Positions 23,426 through 34,710 of a stretch of DNA of 64,000 nt are shown in pieces (positions within the stretch are counted from its first letter, which is position 1; the number at the start of each line of letters is the position of its first letter). The position numbers were made by a program, and so were the translations under genes. This DNA comes from Bos javanicus (Eukaryota; Chordata; Mammalia; Artiodactyla; Bovidae), in contig NC_083876.1 of the NCBI RefSeq assembly GCF_032452875.1, forward strand, positions 23,906,001 through 23,970,000, in the 5' to 3' direction. The notes under the pieces were generated by a model that saw only the letters and a list, made by a program, of their open reading frames with translations, was not told the DNA's origin and made no database searches.

Positions 23426-23485
23426 CTTCCCAGTGGTAAAGAATTCGCCTGCCAAACTGGAGACCCAGGTTCAGTTCCTAGGTTG
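23426..23485 (+). repeat. Bov-tA SINE, 5' half (split by L1)
   Basis: tRNA-like head (GGGCTTCCCAGTGG to CAGTTCCTAGGTTG). The remainder resumes at 29561 after the L1 insertion, so one SINE was cut by the L1. Confidence 0.93.
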
Positions 23486-24179
23486 AGGGGGCAGTCCTAA
23501 GATGGCAGAGGAATAGGACGGGGAGACCACTTTCTCCCCCACAAATTCATCGAAAGAACATTTGAACGCTGAGTAAATTCCACAAAACAACTTCTGAATG
23601 CCAGCAGAGGACATCAGGCACCCAGAAAAGCAGCCCATTGTCTTTGAAAGGAGATGTTTTATCAATGGTGCTGTATAGATGGAGAAGTCTAGAGGCTACT
23701 GTAAGAATAAGACTGAAAACCAGAAGCAGGAGGCTTAAGTCCAAATCCTGAGAACACCAGAGAACTCCTGACTCCAGGGAACATTAATCGACAGGAGCTC
23801 ATCAAATGCCTCCATACCTACACTGAAACCAAGCACCACCCAAGGGCCAACAAGCTCCAGAGCAAGACATACCACACAAAATCTCCAGCAACACAGGAAC
23901 ATAGCCCTGAGCTTCAATATACAGGCTGCCCAAAGTCACTCCAAACCCATTGACATCTCATAACTCATTACTGGACACTTCATTGCACTCCGAGAGAAGA
24001 AATCCAGCTCCACCCACCAGAACACCGACACAAGCTTCCCTAAGCAGGAAACCTTGACAAGCCACCTGTACAACCCCACCCACAGTGAGAAAACTCCACA
24101 ATAAAGAGAACTCCACAAACTGCCAGAATACAGAAAGGCCACCCCAAACACAGTGATATAAACAAGAGGAAAAGACAGA

Positions 24180-25062
24180 GGAATACCCAGCAGGTAAAGG
24201 AACACGATAAATGCCCACCAAACCAAACAAAAGAGGAAGAGATATCTATCTGATAAAGAATTCCAAATAATGATAGTGAAAATGATCCAAAATCTTGAAA
24301 ACAAAATGGAATCACAGATAAATAGCCTGGAGACAAGGATTGAGAAGATGCAAGAAAGGCTTAACAAGGACCTAGAAGAAATTAAAAAAAAAGTCAATAT
24401 ATAATAAATAATGCAATAAATGATATCAAAAACACTCTGGAGGGAACAAATAGTAGAATAATGGAGGCAGAAGATAGGATTAGTGAGGTAGACGATAGAA
24501 TGGTAGAAATAAATGAATCAGAGAGGAAAAAAGAAAAACGAATTGAAAGAAATGAGGACAATCTCAGAGACCTTTGGGACAATGTTAAACGCCCCAACAT
24601 TTGAATCATAAGAGTCCCAGAAGAAGACAAAAAAAAAAAGACCACGAGAAAATACTTGAGGAGATAATAATTGAAAACTTCCTTAAAATGGGAAAGGAAA
24701 TAATCACCCAAGTCCAAGAAACCCAGAGAGTGCCAAACAGGATAAACCCAAGGCAAAACACCCCAAGACACATATTAATCAAATTAACAAAGATCAAACA
24801 CAAAGAACAAATATTAAAAGCAGGAAGGGAAAAACAACAAATAACACACAAGGGGATTCCCAGCTGACCTTTCAGTAGAAACTCTTCAGGCTAGGGAATG
24901 GCAGGACATACTTAAAGTGATGAAAGAAAATAACCTACAGCCCAGATTACTGTACCCAGTAAGGATCTCATTCAAGTATGAAGGAGAAATCAAAAGTTTT
25001 ACAGACAAGCAAAAGCTGAGAGAATTCAGCACCACCAAACCAGCTCTCAACAAATGCTAAAG
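24180..25062 (+). pseudogene. L1 ORF1 (RNA-binding chaperone), broken
   Basis: Decayed ORF1, normally a trimeric coiled-coil RNA-binding protein that packages L1 RNA. From 24270 a Glu/Lys/Leu-rich heptad-like stretch encodes part of the coiled coil and stops at about 24402. The RRM-like region follows with LRDLWDNVKRPNI and an immediate stop near 24602. The C-terminal domain is read at 24601-24867 (FLKMGKEIITQVQETQR, then TPRHILIKLTK). At least two in-frame stops and one frame change are present. ORF boundaries are approximate. Confidence 0.8.
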
Positions 25063-25132
25063 GATCTTCTCTAGACAGGAAACACAAAAAGGGTATATAA
25101 ACTCGAACCCAAAACAATAAAAGTAAATGGCA

Positions 25133-28100
25133 ATGGGATCATACTTATCAATAATTACCTTAAATGTAAATGGGTTGAATGCCCCAACCAAAAGACAAAG
25201 ACTGGCTGAATGGATACAAAAACAAGACCCCTATATATGTTGTCTACAGGAGACCCACATCAAAACAAGGGACACATACAGACTGAAAGTTAAGGGCTGG
25301 AAAAAGATATTCCATGCAAATAGAGACCAAAAGAAAGCAGGATTAGCAATACTCATATCAGATAAAATAGACTTTAAAACAAAGGCTGTGAAATGAGACA
25401 TAGAAGGACACTACATAATGATCAAAGGATCAACCCAAGAAGAAGATATAACAATTATAAATATATATGCACCCAACATAGGAGCACCGCAATATGTAAG
25501 ACAAATGCTAACAAGTATGAAAGGGGAAATTAACAATAACACAATAATAGCCCACTCACACCTATGGATAGATCAACTAAACAGAAAATTAACAAGGAAA
25601 CACAAACTTTAAATGATACAATAGACCAGTTAGACCTAATTGATATCTATAGGACATTTCACCCCAAAACAATGAATTTCACCTTTTTCTCAAGCACACA
25701 TGGAACCTTTTCCAGGATAGATCACATCCTGGGCCATAAATCTAGCCTTGGTAAATTCAAAAAAATTGAAAGCATTCCAAGCATCTTTTCTGACCACAAT
25801 GCAGTAAAATTAGATCTCAATTACAGGAGAAAAACTATTAAAAATTCCAACATATGGAGGCTGAACAACACGCTGCTGAATAACCAACAAATTACAGAAG
25901 AAATCAAAAAAGAAATCAAAATATGCATAGAAACGAATGAAAATGAAAACAACCCAAAACCTGTGGGACACTGTAAAAGCAGTGCTAAGGGGAAGGTTCA
26001 TAGCAATACAGGCATACCTCAAGAAACAAGAAAAAAGTCAAATAAATAACCTAACTCTACACCTAAAGCAACTAGAAAAGGAAGAAATGAAGAACCCCAG
26101 GGTTAGTAGAAGGAAAGAAATCTTAAAAATTAAGGCAGAAATAAATGCAAAAGAAACAAAAGAGACCATAGCAAAAATCAACAAAGCCAAAAGCTGGTTC
26201 TTTGAGAGGATAAATAAAATTGACAAACCATTACCCCAACTCATCAAGAAACAAAGGGAGAAAAATCAAATCAATAAAATTAGAAATGAAAATGGACAGA
26301 TCACAACAGACAACACAGAAATACAAAGGATCATAAAAGACTACTATCAGCAATTATACACCAATAAAATGGACAACTTGGAAGAAATGGACAAATTCTT
26401 AGAAAAGTAAAACTCCCCAAAACTGAACCAGGAAGAAATAGAAAATCTCAACAGACCCATCACAAGCACGGCAATTGAAACTGTAATCAGAAATCTTCCA
26501 GCAAACAAAAGCCCAGGTCCCGATGGCTTCACAGCTGAATTCTACCAAAAATTTAGAGAAGAGCTAACACCTATCCTGCTCAAACTCTTCCAGAAAATTG
26601 CAGAGGAAGGTAAACTTCCAAATTCATTCTATGAGGCCACCATCACCCTAATACCAAAACCTGACAAAGATCCCACAAAAAAAGAAAACTACAGGCCAAT
26701 ATCACTGATGAACATAGATGCAAAAATGCTTAACAAAATTCTAGCAATCAGAATCCAACAACACATTAAAAAGATCATACAGTATGACCAAGTGGGCTTT
26801 ATCACAGGGATGCAAGGGTTCTTCAATATCCACAAATCAATCAACATAATACACCACATTAACAAATTGAAAAATAAAAGCCATATGATTATCTCAACAG
26901 ATGCAGAGAAAGCCTTTGACAAAATTCAATATCCATTTATGATAAAAACTCTCCAGAAAGCAGGAATAAAAGGAACATACCTCAACATAATAAAAGCTAT
27001 ATATAACAAACCCACAGCAAACATTATCCTCAATGGTGAAAAATTGAAAGCATTTCCCCTAAAGTCAGGAACAAGACAAGGGTGCTCATTTTCACCACTA
27101 CTATTCAACATAGTTCTGGAAGTTTGGGCCACAGCAATCAGCGCAGAAAAAGAAATAAAAGGAATCCAAATCGGAAAAGAAGAAGTAAAACTCTCACTGT
27201 TTGCAGATGACATGATCCTCTACACAGAAAACCCTAAAGACTCCACCAGAAAATTACTAGAGCTAATCAATGAATATAGTAAAGTTGTACGGTATAAAGT
27301 CAACACACAGAAATCCTTTGCATTCCTATACATTAATAATAAGAAAAAAAAGAGAAATTAAGGAAACAATTCCATTCACCATTACAAAGAAAAGAATAAA
27401 ATACTTAGGAATATATCTACCTAAAGGAAAAAAAAATACCTATATATAGAAAACTATAAAACACTGGTGAAAGAAATCAAAGAGGACACTAATAGATGGA
27501 GAAATATACCGTGTTCATAGATTGGAAGAATCAATATAGTGAAAATAAGTATACTACCCAAAGCAATCTATAGATTCAATGCAATCCCTACCAAGCTACC
27601 AACGGTATTTTTCACAGAGCTAGAAAAAATAATTTCACAATTTGTATGGAAATACAAAAGACCTCGAATAGCCAAAGCAATCTTGAGAAAGAAGAATGGA
27701 ACTGGAGGAATCAACCTGCCTGACTTCAGGCTCTACTACAAAGCCACAGTCATCAAGACAGTATGGTACTGGCACAAAGACAGAAATATAGATCAATGGT
27801 ACAAAATAGAAAGCCCAGAGATAAATCCACTCACCTTGGACACCTTATCTTTGACAAAGGAGGCAAGAATATACAATGGAGAAAAGACAATCTCTTTAAC
27901 AAGTGGTGCTGGGAAAACTGGTCAACCACTTGTAAAAGAATGAAACTAGAACACTTTCTAACTCCTTACAGAAAAATAAACTCAAAATGGATTAAAGATC
28001 TAAACGTAAGACCAGAAACTATAAAACTCCTAGAGGAGAACATAGGTAAAACTCTCTCTGACATAAATCACAGCAGGATCCTCTATGACCCACCTCCCAG

Positions 28101-29198
28101 AATATTGGAAATAAAAGCAAAAATAAACAAATGGGACCTAATTAAAATCAAAAGCTTCTGCACAACAAAGGAAACTATAAGCAAGGTGAAAAGACAGCCT
28201 TCAGAATCGGAGAAAATAATAGCAAATGAAGCAACTGACAAAGAACTAATCTCAAAAATATACAAGCAACTCCTGCAGCTCAATTCCAGAAAAATAAATG
28301 ACCCAATCAAAAAATGGGCCAAAGAACTAAGTAGACATTTCTCCAAAGAAGACGTACAGATGGCTAACAAACACATGAAAAGATGCTCAACATCACTCAG
28401 TATCAGAGAAATGCAAATCAAACCCACAATGAGGTACCATTTCACTCCAGTCAGAATGGCTGCGATCCAAAAGTCTACAAGCAATAAATGCTGGAGAGGG
28501 TGTGGAGAAAAGGGAACCCTCTTACACTGTTGGTGGGAATGCAAACTAGTTCAGCCACTATGGAGAACAGTATGGAAATTCCTTTAAAAACTGGAAATAG
28601 AACTGCCATACGACCCAGCAATCCCACTGCTGGGCATATACACCAAGGAAACCAGAATATAAAGAGACACATGTACCCCAATGTTCATTGTAGCACTGTT
28701 TATAATAGCCAGGACATGGAAGCAACCCAGATGTCCATCAGCAGATGACTGGATAAGAAAGCTGTGGTACTTATACACAATGGAGTATTACTCAGCCACT
28801 AAAAAGAATACATTTGAATCAGTTCCAATGAGGTGGATGAAACTGGAGCCTATTATACAGAGTGAAGTAAGCCAGAAAGAAAAACACCTATACAGTATGC
28901 TGCTGCTGCTAAGTCACTTCAGTCATGTCCGACCCCATACACGGCAGCCCACCAGGCTCCCCCATCCCTGGGATTTTCCAGGCAAGAATACTGGAGTGGG
29001 TTGCCATTCCTTCTCCAATGCATGAAAGGGAAAAGTGAAAGTGAAGTCACTCAGTTGTGTCTGACTCCTAGCGACCCCATGGACTGCAGACTACCAGGGT
29101 CCTCCAACCATGGGATTTTCCAGGCAAGAGTACTGGAGTGGGGTGCCATTGCCTTCTCCGACCAATACAGTATACTAATGCATATATATGGAATTTAG
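25133..29198 (+). pseudogene. L1 ORF2 (endonuclease/reverse transcriptase), broken
   Basis: The start at 25133 reads MGSYLSIITLNVNGLN; an upstream in-frame ATG at 25127 would add two residues. Endonuclease motifs: CLQETH (25240) and NIYAPN (25460). Reverse transcriptase: SPGPDGF (about 26512), TDAEKAFDKI (26900) and FADDMILY (about 27200). The C-terminal Cys-rich segment CWRGCGEKGTLLHCWWEC is at about 28490. Damage: TGA at 25394, a frame change near 25570-25610 with return by about 25940, TAA at 26408, TAA at 27359, a frame change near 27835 and TAA at 28585. A Bov-A2 is inserted in the last codons (28899). With the SINE removed the length matches a complete L1 ORF2. Confidence 0.93.
28899..29160 (-). 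repeat. Bov-A2 SINE inserted into L1 ORF2
   Basis: Reverse dimeric Bov-A2 with a short (TGC)4 tail. Flanks ACCTATACAGTAT (28886-28898) and ACCAATACAGTAT (29161-29173) form a 13-bp duplication with one mismatch. It is the youngest layer of a three-level nest: Bov-tA, then L1, then Bov-A2. Confidence 0.95.
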
Positions 29199-29560
29199 AA
29201 AGATGGTAACAATAACCCTGTATGCGAGACAGCAAAAGAGACACAGATGTATAGAACAGTCTTTTGGACTCTGTGGGAGAGGGCGAGGGTGGGATGATTT
29301 GGGAGAATGGCATTGAAACATGTATAATATCATATGTGAAACGAATTGCCAGTCCAGGTTTGATGCATGATACAGGATGCTAGGGGCTGGTGCACTGGGA
29401 TGACCCAGAGGGATGGTATGGGGAGGGAGCTGGGAGAGGGGTTCAGGATGGGGAACACGTGTACACCCGTGGGAGATTCATGTTGATGTATGGCAAAACC
29501 AATACAATATTGTAATTAGCCTATAATTAAATTTATATTTTAAAAAAAGTTCCTAGGTTG

Positions 29561-29718
29561 GGAAGATCACCAGGTCAGGATGATCCCCTGGAGTAGGAAA
29601 TGACAACCCTGTATTCTTGCCTGGGATAACACCATGAACAGAGGAGCCTGGCAGGCTATACAGTCTGTGTGGTCACAAAGAGTTGGACACGATACCACTT
29701 AGTAACTAAACAACAACA
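29561..29718 (+). repeat. Bov-tA SINE, 3' half (split by L1)
   Basis: Continuation of the SINE begun at 23426 (GGAAGATCACC through CTTAGTAACTAAACAAC), carrying the second copy of the L1 target duplication at its left edge. Confidence 0.92.
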
Positions 29719-29894
29719 GAATTCCAAGTTATTTGTGTAACTGCTTCAACTAATTTAAAAATGGATAATACTAGAAAGCTGGACCACACTACTCTTTAAG
29801 CCCTCTGGGTTAATTAAATAAGTGTGGTAGAAATACGGTCCAGATTTCCAGTATTATTATCTACAGTGTATAGTGTATACTGTATACTATATTT

Positions 29895-30069
29895 TTGGAC
29901 TCTGCTATGTCCAATTCTTTGCAACCTCATGGGCTTTCCAGGCAAGAATACTGGAATGGGTTGTCATTTCCTCCTCCAGGGGATTTTCCCCACTCAGGGA
30001 TCAAACCCACGCTCGTGGGTCTCCTGAATTGCAGGCAGATTCTTTACTGCTTTGCCGTATGGAAAGCCC
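29895..30069 (-). repeat. Bov-tA SINE
   Basis: Reverse copy lacking part of the body (the block that usually reads GACTGTAGCCCACCAGGCTCC) and ending with GGAAAGCCC. It is preceded by a small TATAGTGTATACTGTATACTATA palindrome-rich stretch at about 29869-29891. Confidence 0.88.
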
Positions 30070-30639
30070 TATTATTATCAATAGCAGGAAATAAAGTCTT
30101 TCTTTTTTTAAAGCTAGTGGCTGCCACTGTATTTTCCTATTCTTTTATTTCCTGACTATTTAGAACAAAGCAAGACCATCTATATTGGTGGAAATTTCTT
30201 TTAACTACTGGAAAAGCAGAATAAGAATTGTTCTACAAATGACCTCAGGGTTTTATACATTCTCAGATGTTCCAAACTGAACTCTATGCTATATTCTTAG
30301 ACTTGTTTAAACGTTTTTTTTTTTTTTTTTACTATATGCTGTATTTATTCTATTTCCTGAGCTAGAAAACCTGGAGTTTCTTTTTCCAATGTTCATCCAG
30401 TTAAACCTCTTGATTACATCTGAGGTTGATTACATCTTTATTCTGCCCACATGAAACTGTTCATCATTTCCCAAATACTTTAGAACTTTGTGCTTTTGTA
30501 CATGATGTTACTTAGAAGGAAGGATTGTTCTTTCTGTCTGGCCAACTTCTCTCATCCTTTGTGCTCTGTCTCAAATGTCCACAAGCATACTATGCAACAC
30601 CCTCCCATGTACTCCAACAGCAATTCTATCATTTTTGTG
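30070..30639. other. Unassigned spacer with poly(T)
   Basis: T-run at about 30314-30331. No gene recognised; the 30500-30630 part may be L2. Confidence 0.4.
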
Positions 30640-30812
30640 GTATTCTGGTATTTTAATTTATCTATTTCCAGGCATGTCTGACACAGGAGATTGTGAATCC
30701 TTCAGAACGTCTCTTAAACATCTTTATATCTCACCCATGGTGTGGAATGTGCTTCATATAAGGCAAGTGTTCAATAACTGTGGAATGAATGAATGCAAGA
30801 ATGAATAAAAAT
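30640..30812 (+). repeat. L2-type 3' end fragment
   Basis: Ends with AGGCAAGTGTTCAATAACTG and GAATGAATGAATGCAAGAATG, the familiar terminal phrase of LINE2 elements. Diverged. Confidence 0.5.
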
Positions 30813-31206
30813 AAACAAACGGATGAACAACACTAAAATGAAATTAAAGAGCTAACATCTCTGGGGAAATCAGGGATGATGTAAGACTTTAGGAAATAAA
30901 GAGCTATAGAAATGTTCAGTTATTTGAAATTTACGGAATATCAATATATGTATGTGTCTGGTCATATGTACATTGCATTTTTTTTTTTTGAATGGAAGTT
31001 CTCCGGGATCCAGAAGAAGAGATTGTAGATCACACTTGAGAATGACTCAAGTTATTGGCAGAAAGAATGCCTGAGAGTTTAGTTATGATGAGGCGAAATG
31101 TGTCACTCAGGTCCTGGAAGGAAAGACTTTCTTCTCAACAATGACGCCCTTCTTGCACAGCAGCTCGCTGTGAGCTGTCTTTCAGCCTGTGACAATTCTT
31201 ACCCTC
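30813..31206. other. Unassigned spacer
   Basis: No gene or repeat family recognised. T-run at about 30980-30990. Confidence 0.4.
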
Positions 31207-31420
31207 TGGGATTTTCCTGGTGGCTCAGATGGTAAAGAATCTGCCTGCAACGCAGGAGACCTGGGTTCGATCTCTGGGTTAGGAAGATCCCCTGGAGAAG
31301 GGAATGGCTACCCACTCCACTATTCTTGCCTGGAGAAATCCATGGACAGAGGAGCCTGGCGGGCTATGGTCTATGGGATCACAAAGAGTCAGACACAACT
31401 GAACAACTGACACTTTCACA
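31207..31420 (+). repeat. Bov-tA SINE
   Basis: Complete forward copy with an intact B-box-like GGTTCGATC, and a tail ACTGACACTTTCACACTTT. One of the less diverged copies in the window. Confidence 0.95.
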
Positions 31421-32889
31421 CTTTACATGTTTCTATGGTGTAGATGATCTTTCTGTCATCATCCTTCTTTGTCCACCATGTTGAGTCCTGTAGCTAAGAA
31501 TTACATGGCCTTGGTCTGTATAAAACTCTATGATTTCACTTTGGTTCATGGGATAGACTTGTATCACCACCACTGGCCTGGACTCAACTTCCTCCTATCT
31601 AAAATAAGAGAGAGGAACTCTAATAGTCCAAATTGTGTGACTCTAATGATAATCATGATATTATCAGGCTATACTTGTTACAGGTTATCTGGTGGGTTGC
31701 CAGTTGAAAATTACTAGTCCGTCCCATGGATGAAAACTCTGAGGCTGGTAGTGACATCATAGCTCAAGGGGACTTTTTCAGTGGTTGAGCTGAGAGAAAT
31801 CACCCTTCCAGTGAGCCTCCAGGGCTAGGTAGACAGCCATGTCACTGACAGTGTGCTGAGCTTTACTACAGAAGACTAACCTCTCAGATGTCCTTCAGTC
31901 CACGTGGCCAACAGAGCTAAAAATCCTAAATAGCTCCTAGGTCGCCTAGGCTCTGTTTTCACAGGTGTAAAAATAGAAGAACATTGTGGATGAGTTCTTT
32001 TATAAACCACAAAAATCGGAAAGACCAAGGCACAAGCTTCAACTGGAAAGAAAGGGTAGGAGTTTGTCATCTGCCTGGCCTGAGGGAGGGCACAGGATAA
32101 TTGATGTTCCTGTTATTTATAGTCAGGTGATGATATCAAGCTGGCCATTTGAGCTGTTTAAGAAAAGAATGTTTTTAATTCCTGAGGAAGTCCTGAATTG
32201 TATTTAAATGATATGAAGCATCCAAATGAGAAAAGAAATCTTTGTGTGGTAAATGAATGGGACTATAAAGGAATGCCTATCAGCTTGATGTTATTCAGGC
32301 AAAATAGCTTATAATTTAATGGAATGTTACACATCCACACAGATCATGCTTGGCATTACACAGATGTAGCCTCAGGCTTTGTCAGAGGTGACACACTCAG
32401 AAAATTAGGAGCTTTGGGAGACAGGGTGGTGAATGAGTTGCCTGTGAACTGGTTGCATTGTTCATACATATGCTATTTCTATGAAGTTTTCATTTAGCAG
32501 ACCAGCCAGCAGCCGGAAGACTGCAGAGCTTCGCGCCCTTGTCCTGCCAATTAGTCTGTCTGTACATAAGGAGTTCCTGGCTGCATGATGACTCCAAGAC
32601 ACTGGACTCTTAGTCATGGAAATAGCTACAGAATTGCAAAAAATGGGTGATGCTCTCTGCCTCACATTATAGTTAGTGCTTTATCTGTTTTTATTCAGTC
32701 ACATTAAAGTGTCCAGAGATTTCTTGGCCGTATAAAATGTGTGTTCTCATCCAAACACAATTTCTGGCTTGTCTCTGTCCTCTTTTCACAAAAGGTATTC
32801 TGTGTTCATTTATGGTATTAGTTCTAGTAGAGAAGAGAATATCAAAATCTGTCTAGTCTGCTGAATTAAATTCCAAGGGGAGTGCTATT
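31421..32889. other. Unassigned, no repeat recognised
   Basis: About 1.5 kb of apparently unique DNA, the longest repeat-poor part of the window together with 33.9-36.2 kb. A more GC-balanced part at 32495-32560 contains several CpGs (CTTCGCGCCC). Open frames are short and unrecognised. If conserved non-coding sequence exists in this window, this is a reasonable place to look. Confidence 0.4.
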
Positions 32890-32900
32890 AGTACATTTTT

Positions 32901-33242
32901 AAAATAATTGTATTTATTTTTGGCTGTGCTGGATCTTTGCTGCTACACGGGCTTCTCTCTAGTTGCAGCGAGTGGGGGCTATTTCCTAGTTGCGGTGCGT
33001 GGGCTTCTCATTGCAATGGCTTACCTTGTCCTGGAGCACAGGTTCTAGGGCACATAGGCTTCAGTAGTTGCAGCACATGGGCTCAGGAGTTGTAGCTCCT
33101 GGACTCTAGAGCACAGGCTTAATAGTTGTGGTGCACAAGCTTAGTTGCTTCACGGCATGTGAGATCTTCCTTGACCAAGTATGGAACCCTTATCTCCGTA
33201 TTGGCAAGTGGATTCTTACCCATTGAACCATCAGGGAAGCCA
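32901..33242 (-). repeat. CHR-type tRNA-Glu SINE, long form, with TSD
   Basis: Reverse copy of the cetartiodactyl CHR SINE: the head complement CATCAGGGAAGCC is at the right, and repeated TAGTTGCGGTGCGTGGGC-like phrases form the body. Exact 11-bp duplication AGTACATTTTT at 32890-32900 and 33243-33253. Confidence 0.9.
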
Positions 33243-33253
33243 AGTACATTTTT

Positions 33254-33612
33254 CTTTACTTTACCAAGTACATTCCATACTTTAATGGAAGTATTAAATA
33301 AATTAAGATGCCATTTATCTCTTCTTCAACATCTTTAAAAAACTGGCATGTTGAAGTTTCCTTCTTCATTTTTGCTAATTTATGTCACCAATGATATCAA
33401 AATGCAGCTCTTAAAAATATTGCTTTATAAATTTGCATTTGCCTCTTACAGAGAATTACCAGTGAATTGGTAACCTATGAAGCTTGGAGATTCCTTTTTT
33501 TAAAAAAATGCATTGTCCGTTTTTATTTTGCTTTGTGGAAACATACATTCACCAGGGGCTGTGTGATGATGGTAAAATGGAGAATATATCTTCTTGAAGG
33601 CTATTTATAACT
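33254..33612. other. Unassigned spacer
   Basis: No gene or repeat family recognised. Confidence 0.4.
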
Positions 33613-33615
33613 CAA

Positions 33616-33891
33616 CGCTGCTGCTGCTGCTAAGTCGCTTCAGTCGTGTCCGACTCTGTGTGACCCCATAGACGGCAGCCCACCAGGCTCCCCCATCCCC
33701 GGGATTCTCCAGGCAAGAATAGTGGAGTGGGTTGCCATTTCCTTCTCCAATGCATGAAAGTGAAAAGTGAAAGTGAAGTCGCTCAGTCTGTCCGACTCTT
33801 CGCGACCCATGGACTGCAGCCTACCAGGCTCCTCCATCCATGGGATTTTCCAGGCAAGAGTTCTGGAGTGGGGTGCCATTGCCTTCTCCGA
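33616..33891 (-). repeat. Bov-A2 SINE
   Basis: Complete reverse dimer with (GCT)5 tail, linker near 33760-33780 and terminal CCTTCTCCG. I could not read a clear target duplication. Confidence 0.94.
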
Positions 33892-34219
33892 TAATGCTAA
33901 TAGTTTAATTACAGTGGAAATTCTGTACAGTTAAAGGTGTGGCTCTGAACTAGACTGTAAATATGGACCAGATTTGGAAATAAAACACTTTTTTCAAGTA
34001 AAAAAAGAAAAATTAATTTAAAAAAATACAAGGAAGGAGAAATGAAGAAAGAAAACAAAAGCAAATGAAGCTCAACAAGTTTTCCTGGAGTCAAGTTTCA
34101 TCATTGCGGTAAACTAACAAAAATACAGGTGAAACCTGGAGATTCCTTTTAACTGAGTTTTTTTAGCTTTTGAAAGAAGCTAAAACCAAAACTAAGAAGA
34201 AATCTTTTAAGAAAAGCAC
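33892..34219. other. Unassigned A-rich spacer
   Basis: A-rich stretch (34000-34080); nothing else recognised. Confidence 0.4.
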
Positions 34220-34440
34220 ATGGTTGAAAGAGTATGATTTTAAAACCTAAATCTGTAGTTTGAATTGTAAGTGTGCTCCTTACTAGCTTTGTGCAGTGGG
34301 AAGAATTGAATGTCTGTTCCCTCACCTTTGATATAGGAAAACACTTTGCATGGGAAATATCTTTTGAAAATTGAATGTGATAACCTGTCCAGCTCCTAGC
34401 ACAGAGAGTCACAGACTAGCCAACAGTAAATATTAGTTCC
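34220..34440 (+). repeat. MIR SINE fragment
   Basis: GTGCTCCTTACTAGCTTTGTGCAG, later GTCTGTTCCCTCACC, and a terminal CAGCTCCTAGCACAGAGAG...AACAGTAAATATTAGTTCC follow MIR order. Diverged. Confidence 0.6.
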
Positions 34441-34520
34441 TTGTCTAGTTCCTTGTCTATTCCTCTTTCCTTCTTCATAACCTTAGATTATATATTTACA
34501 TACATATATATATTATCCCC

Positions 34521-34710
34521 TTTATTTTCTACAACCAGTAGAATATTAACTGTTTCTAGACTTTACCCATTATTTTATTCAGTTCCAAAATGCTTCACAG
34601 AAGCATTTTATTTTTTTTCTACATTGCTTTTATTTTCTACGTCAGTAGAACATTAACTCTTTTTAGACTTTACCCATTATTTTATTCACTTCCAAAATGC
34701 TTCACAGAAG
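34521..34710. repeat. 83-bp direct duplication
   Basis: Copy 1 at 34521-34603 and copy 2 at 34629-34710 both begin TTTATTTTCTAC and end TGCTTCACAGAAG, and share ACTTTACCCATTATTTTATTC. They differ by only a few substitutions and a 1-base indel. They are separated by about 25 bp and belong to no repeat family I know. Confidence 0.9.

Larger units (their letters stand above)
23486..29547 (+). mobile_element. Near-full-length bovine-type L1 LINE
   Basis: 6.06 kb including a later Bov-A2. It starts with a G-rich 5' UTR (AGGGGGCAGTCCTAAGATGG), contains remnants of ORF1 and ORF2 and ends with a 3' UTR and a short A-rich tail (TTTTAAAAAAA). The 13-bp target duplication AGTTCCTAGGTTG is exact (23473-23485 and 29548-29560) and lies inside a pre-existing Bov-tA. 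The copy is relatively young but inactive because both ORFs are broken. Confidence 0.95.

Noticed and set aside
23936..24397. 153-codon hydrophobic frame on the reverse strand that looks membrane-protein-like
   Set aside because: It is the antisense of the A-rich L1 5' UTR and ORF1 start. A-rich sense strands give Phe/Leu/Ser-rich antisense frames.
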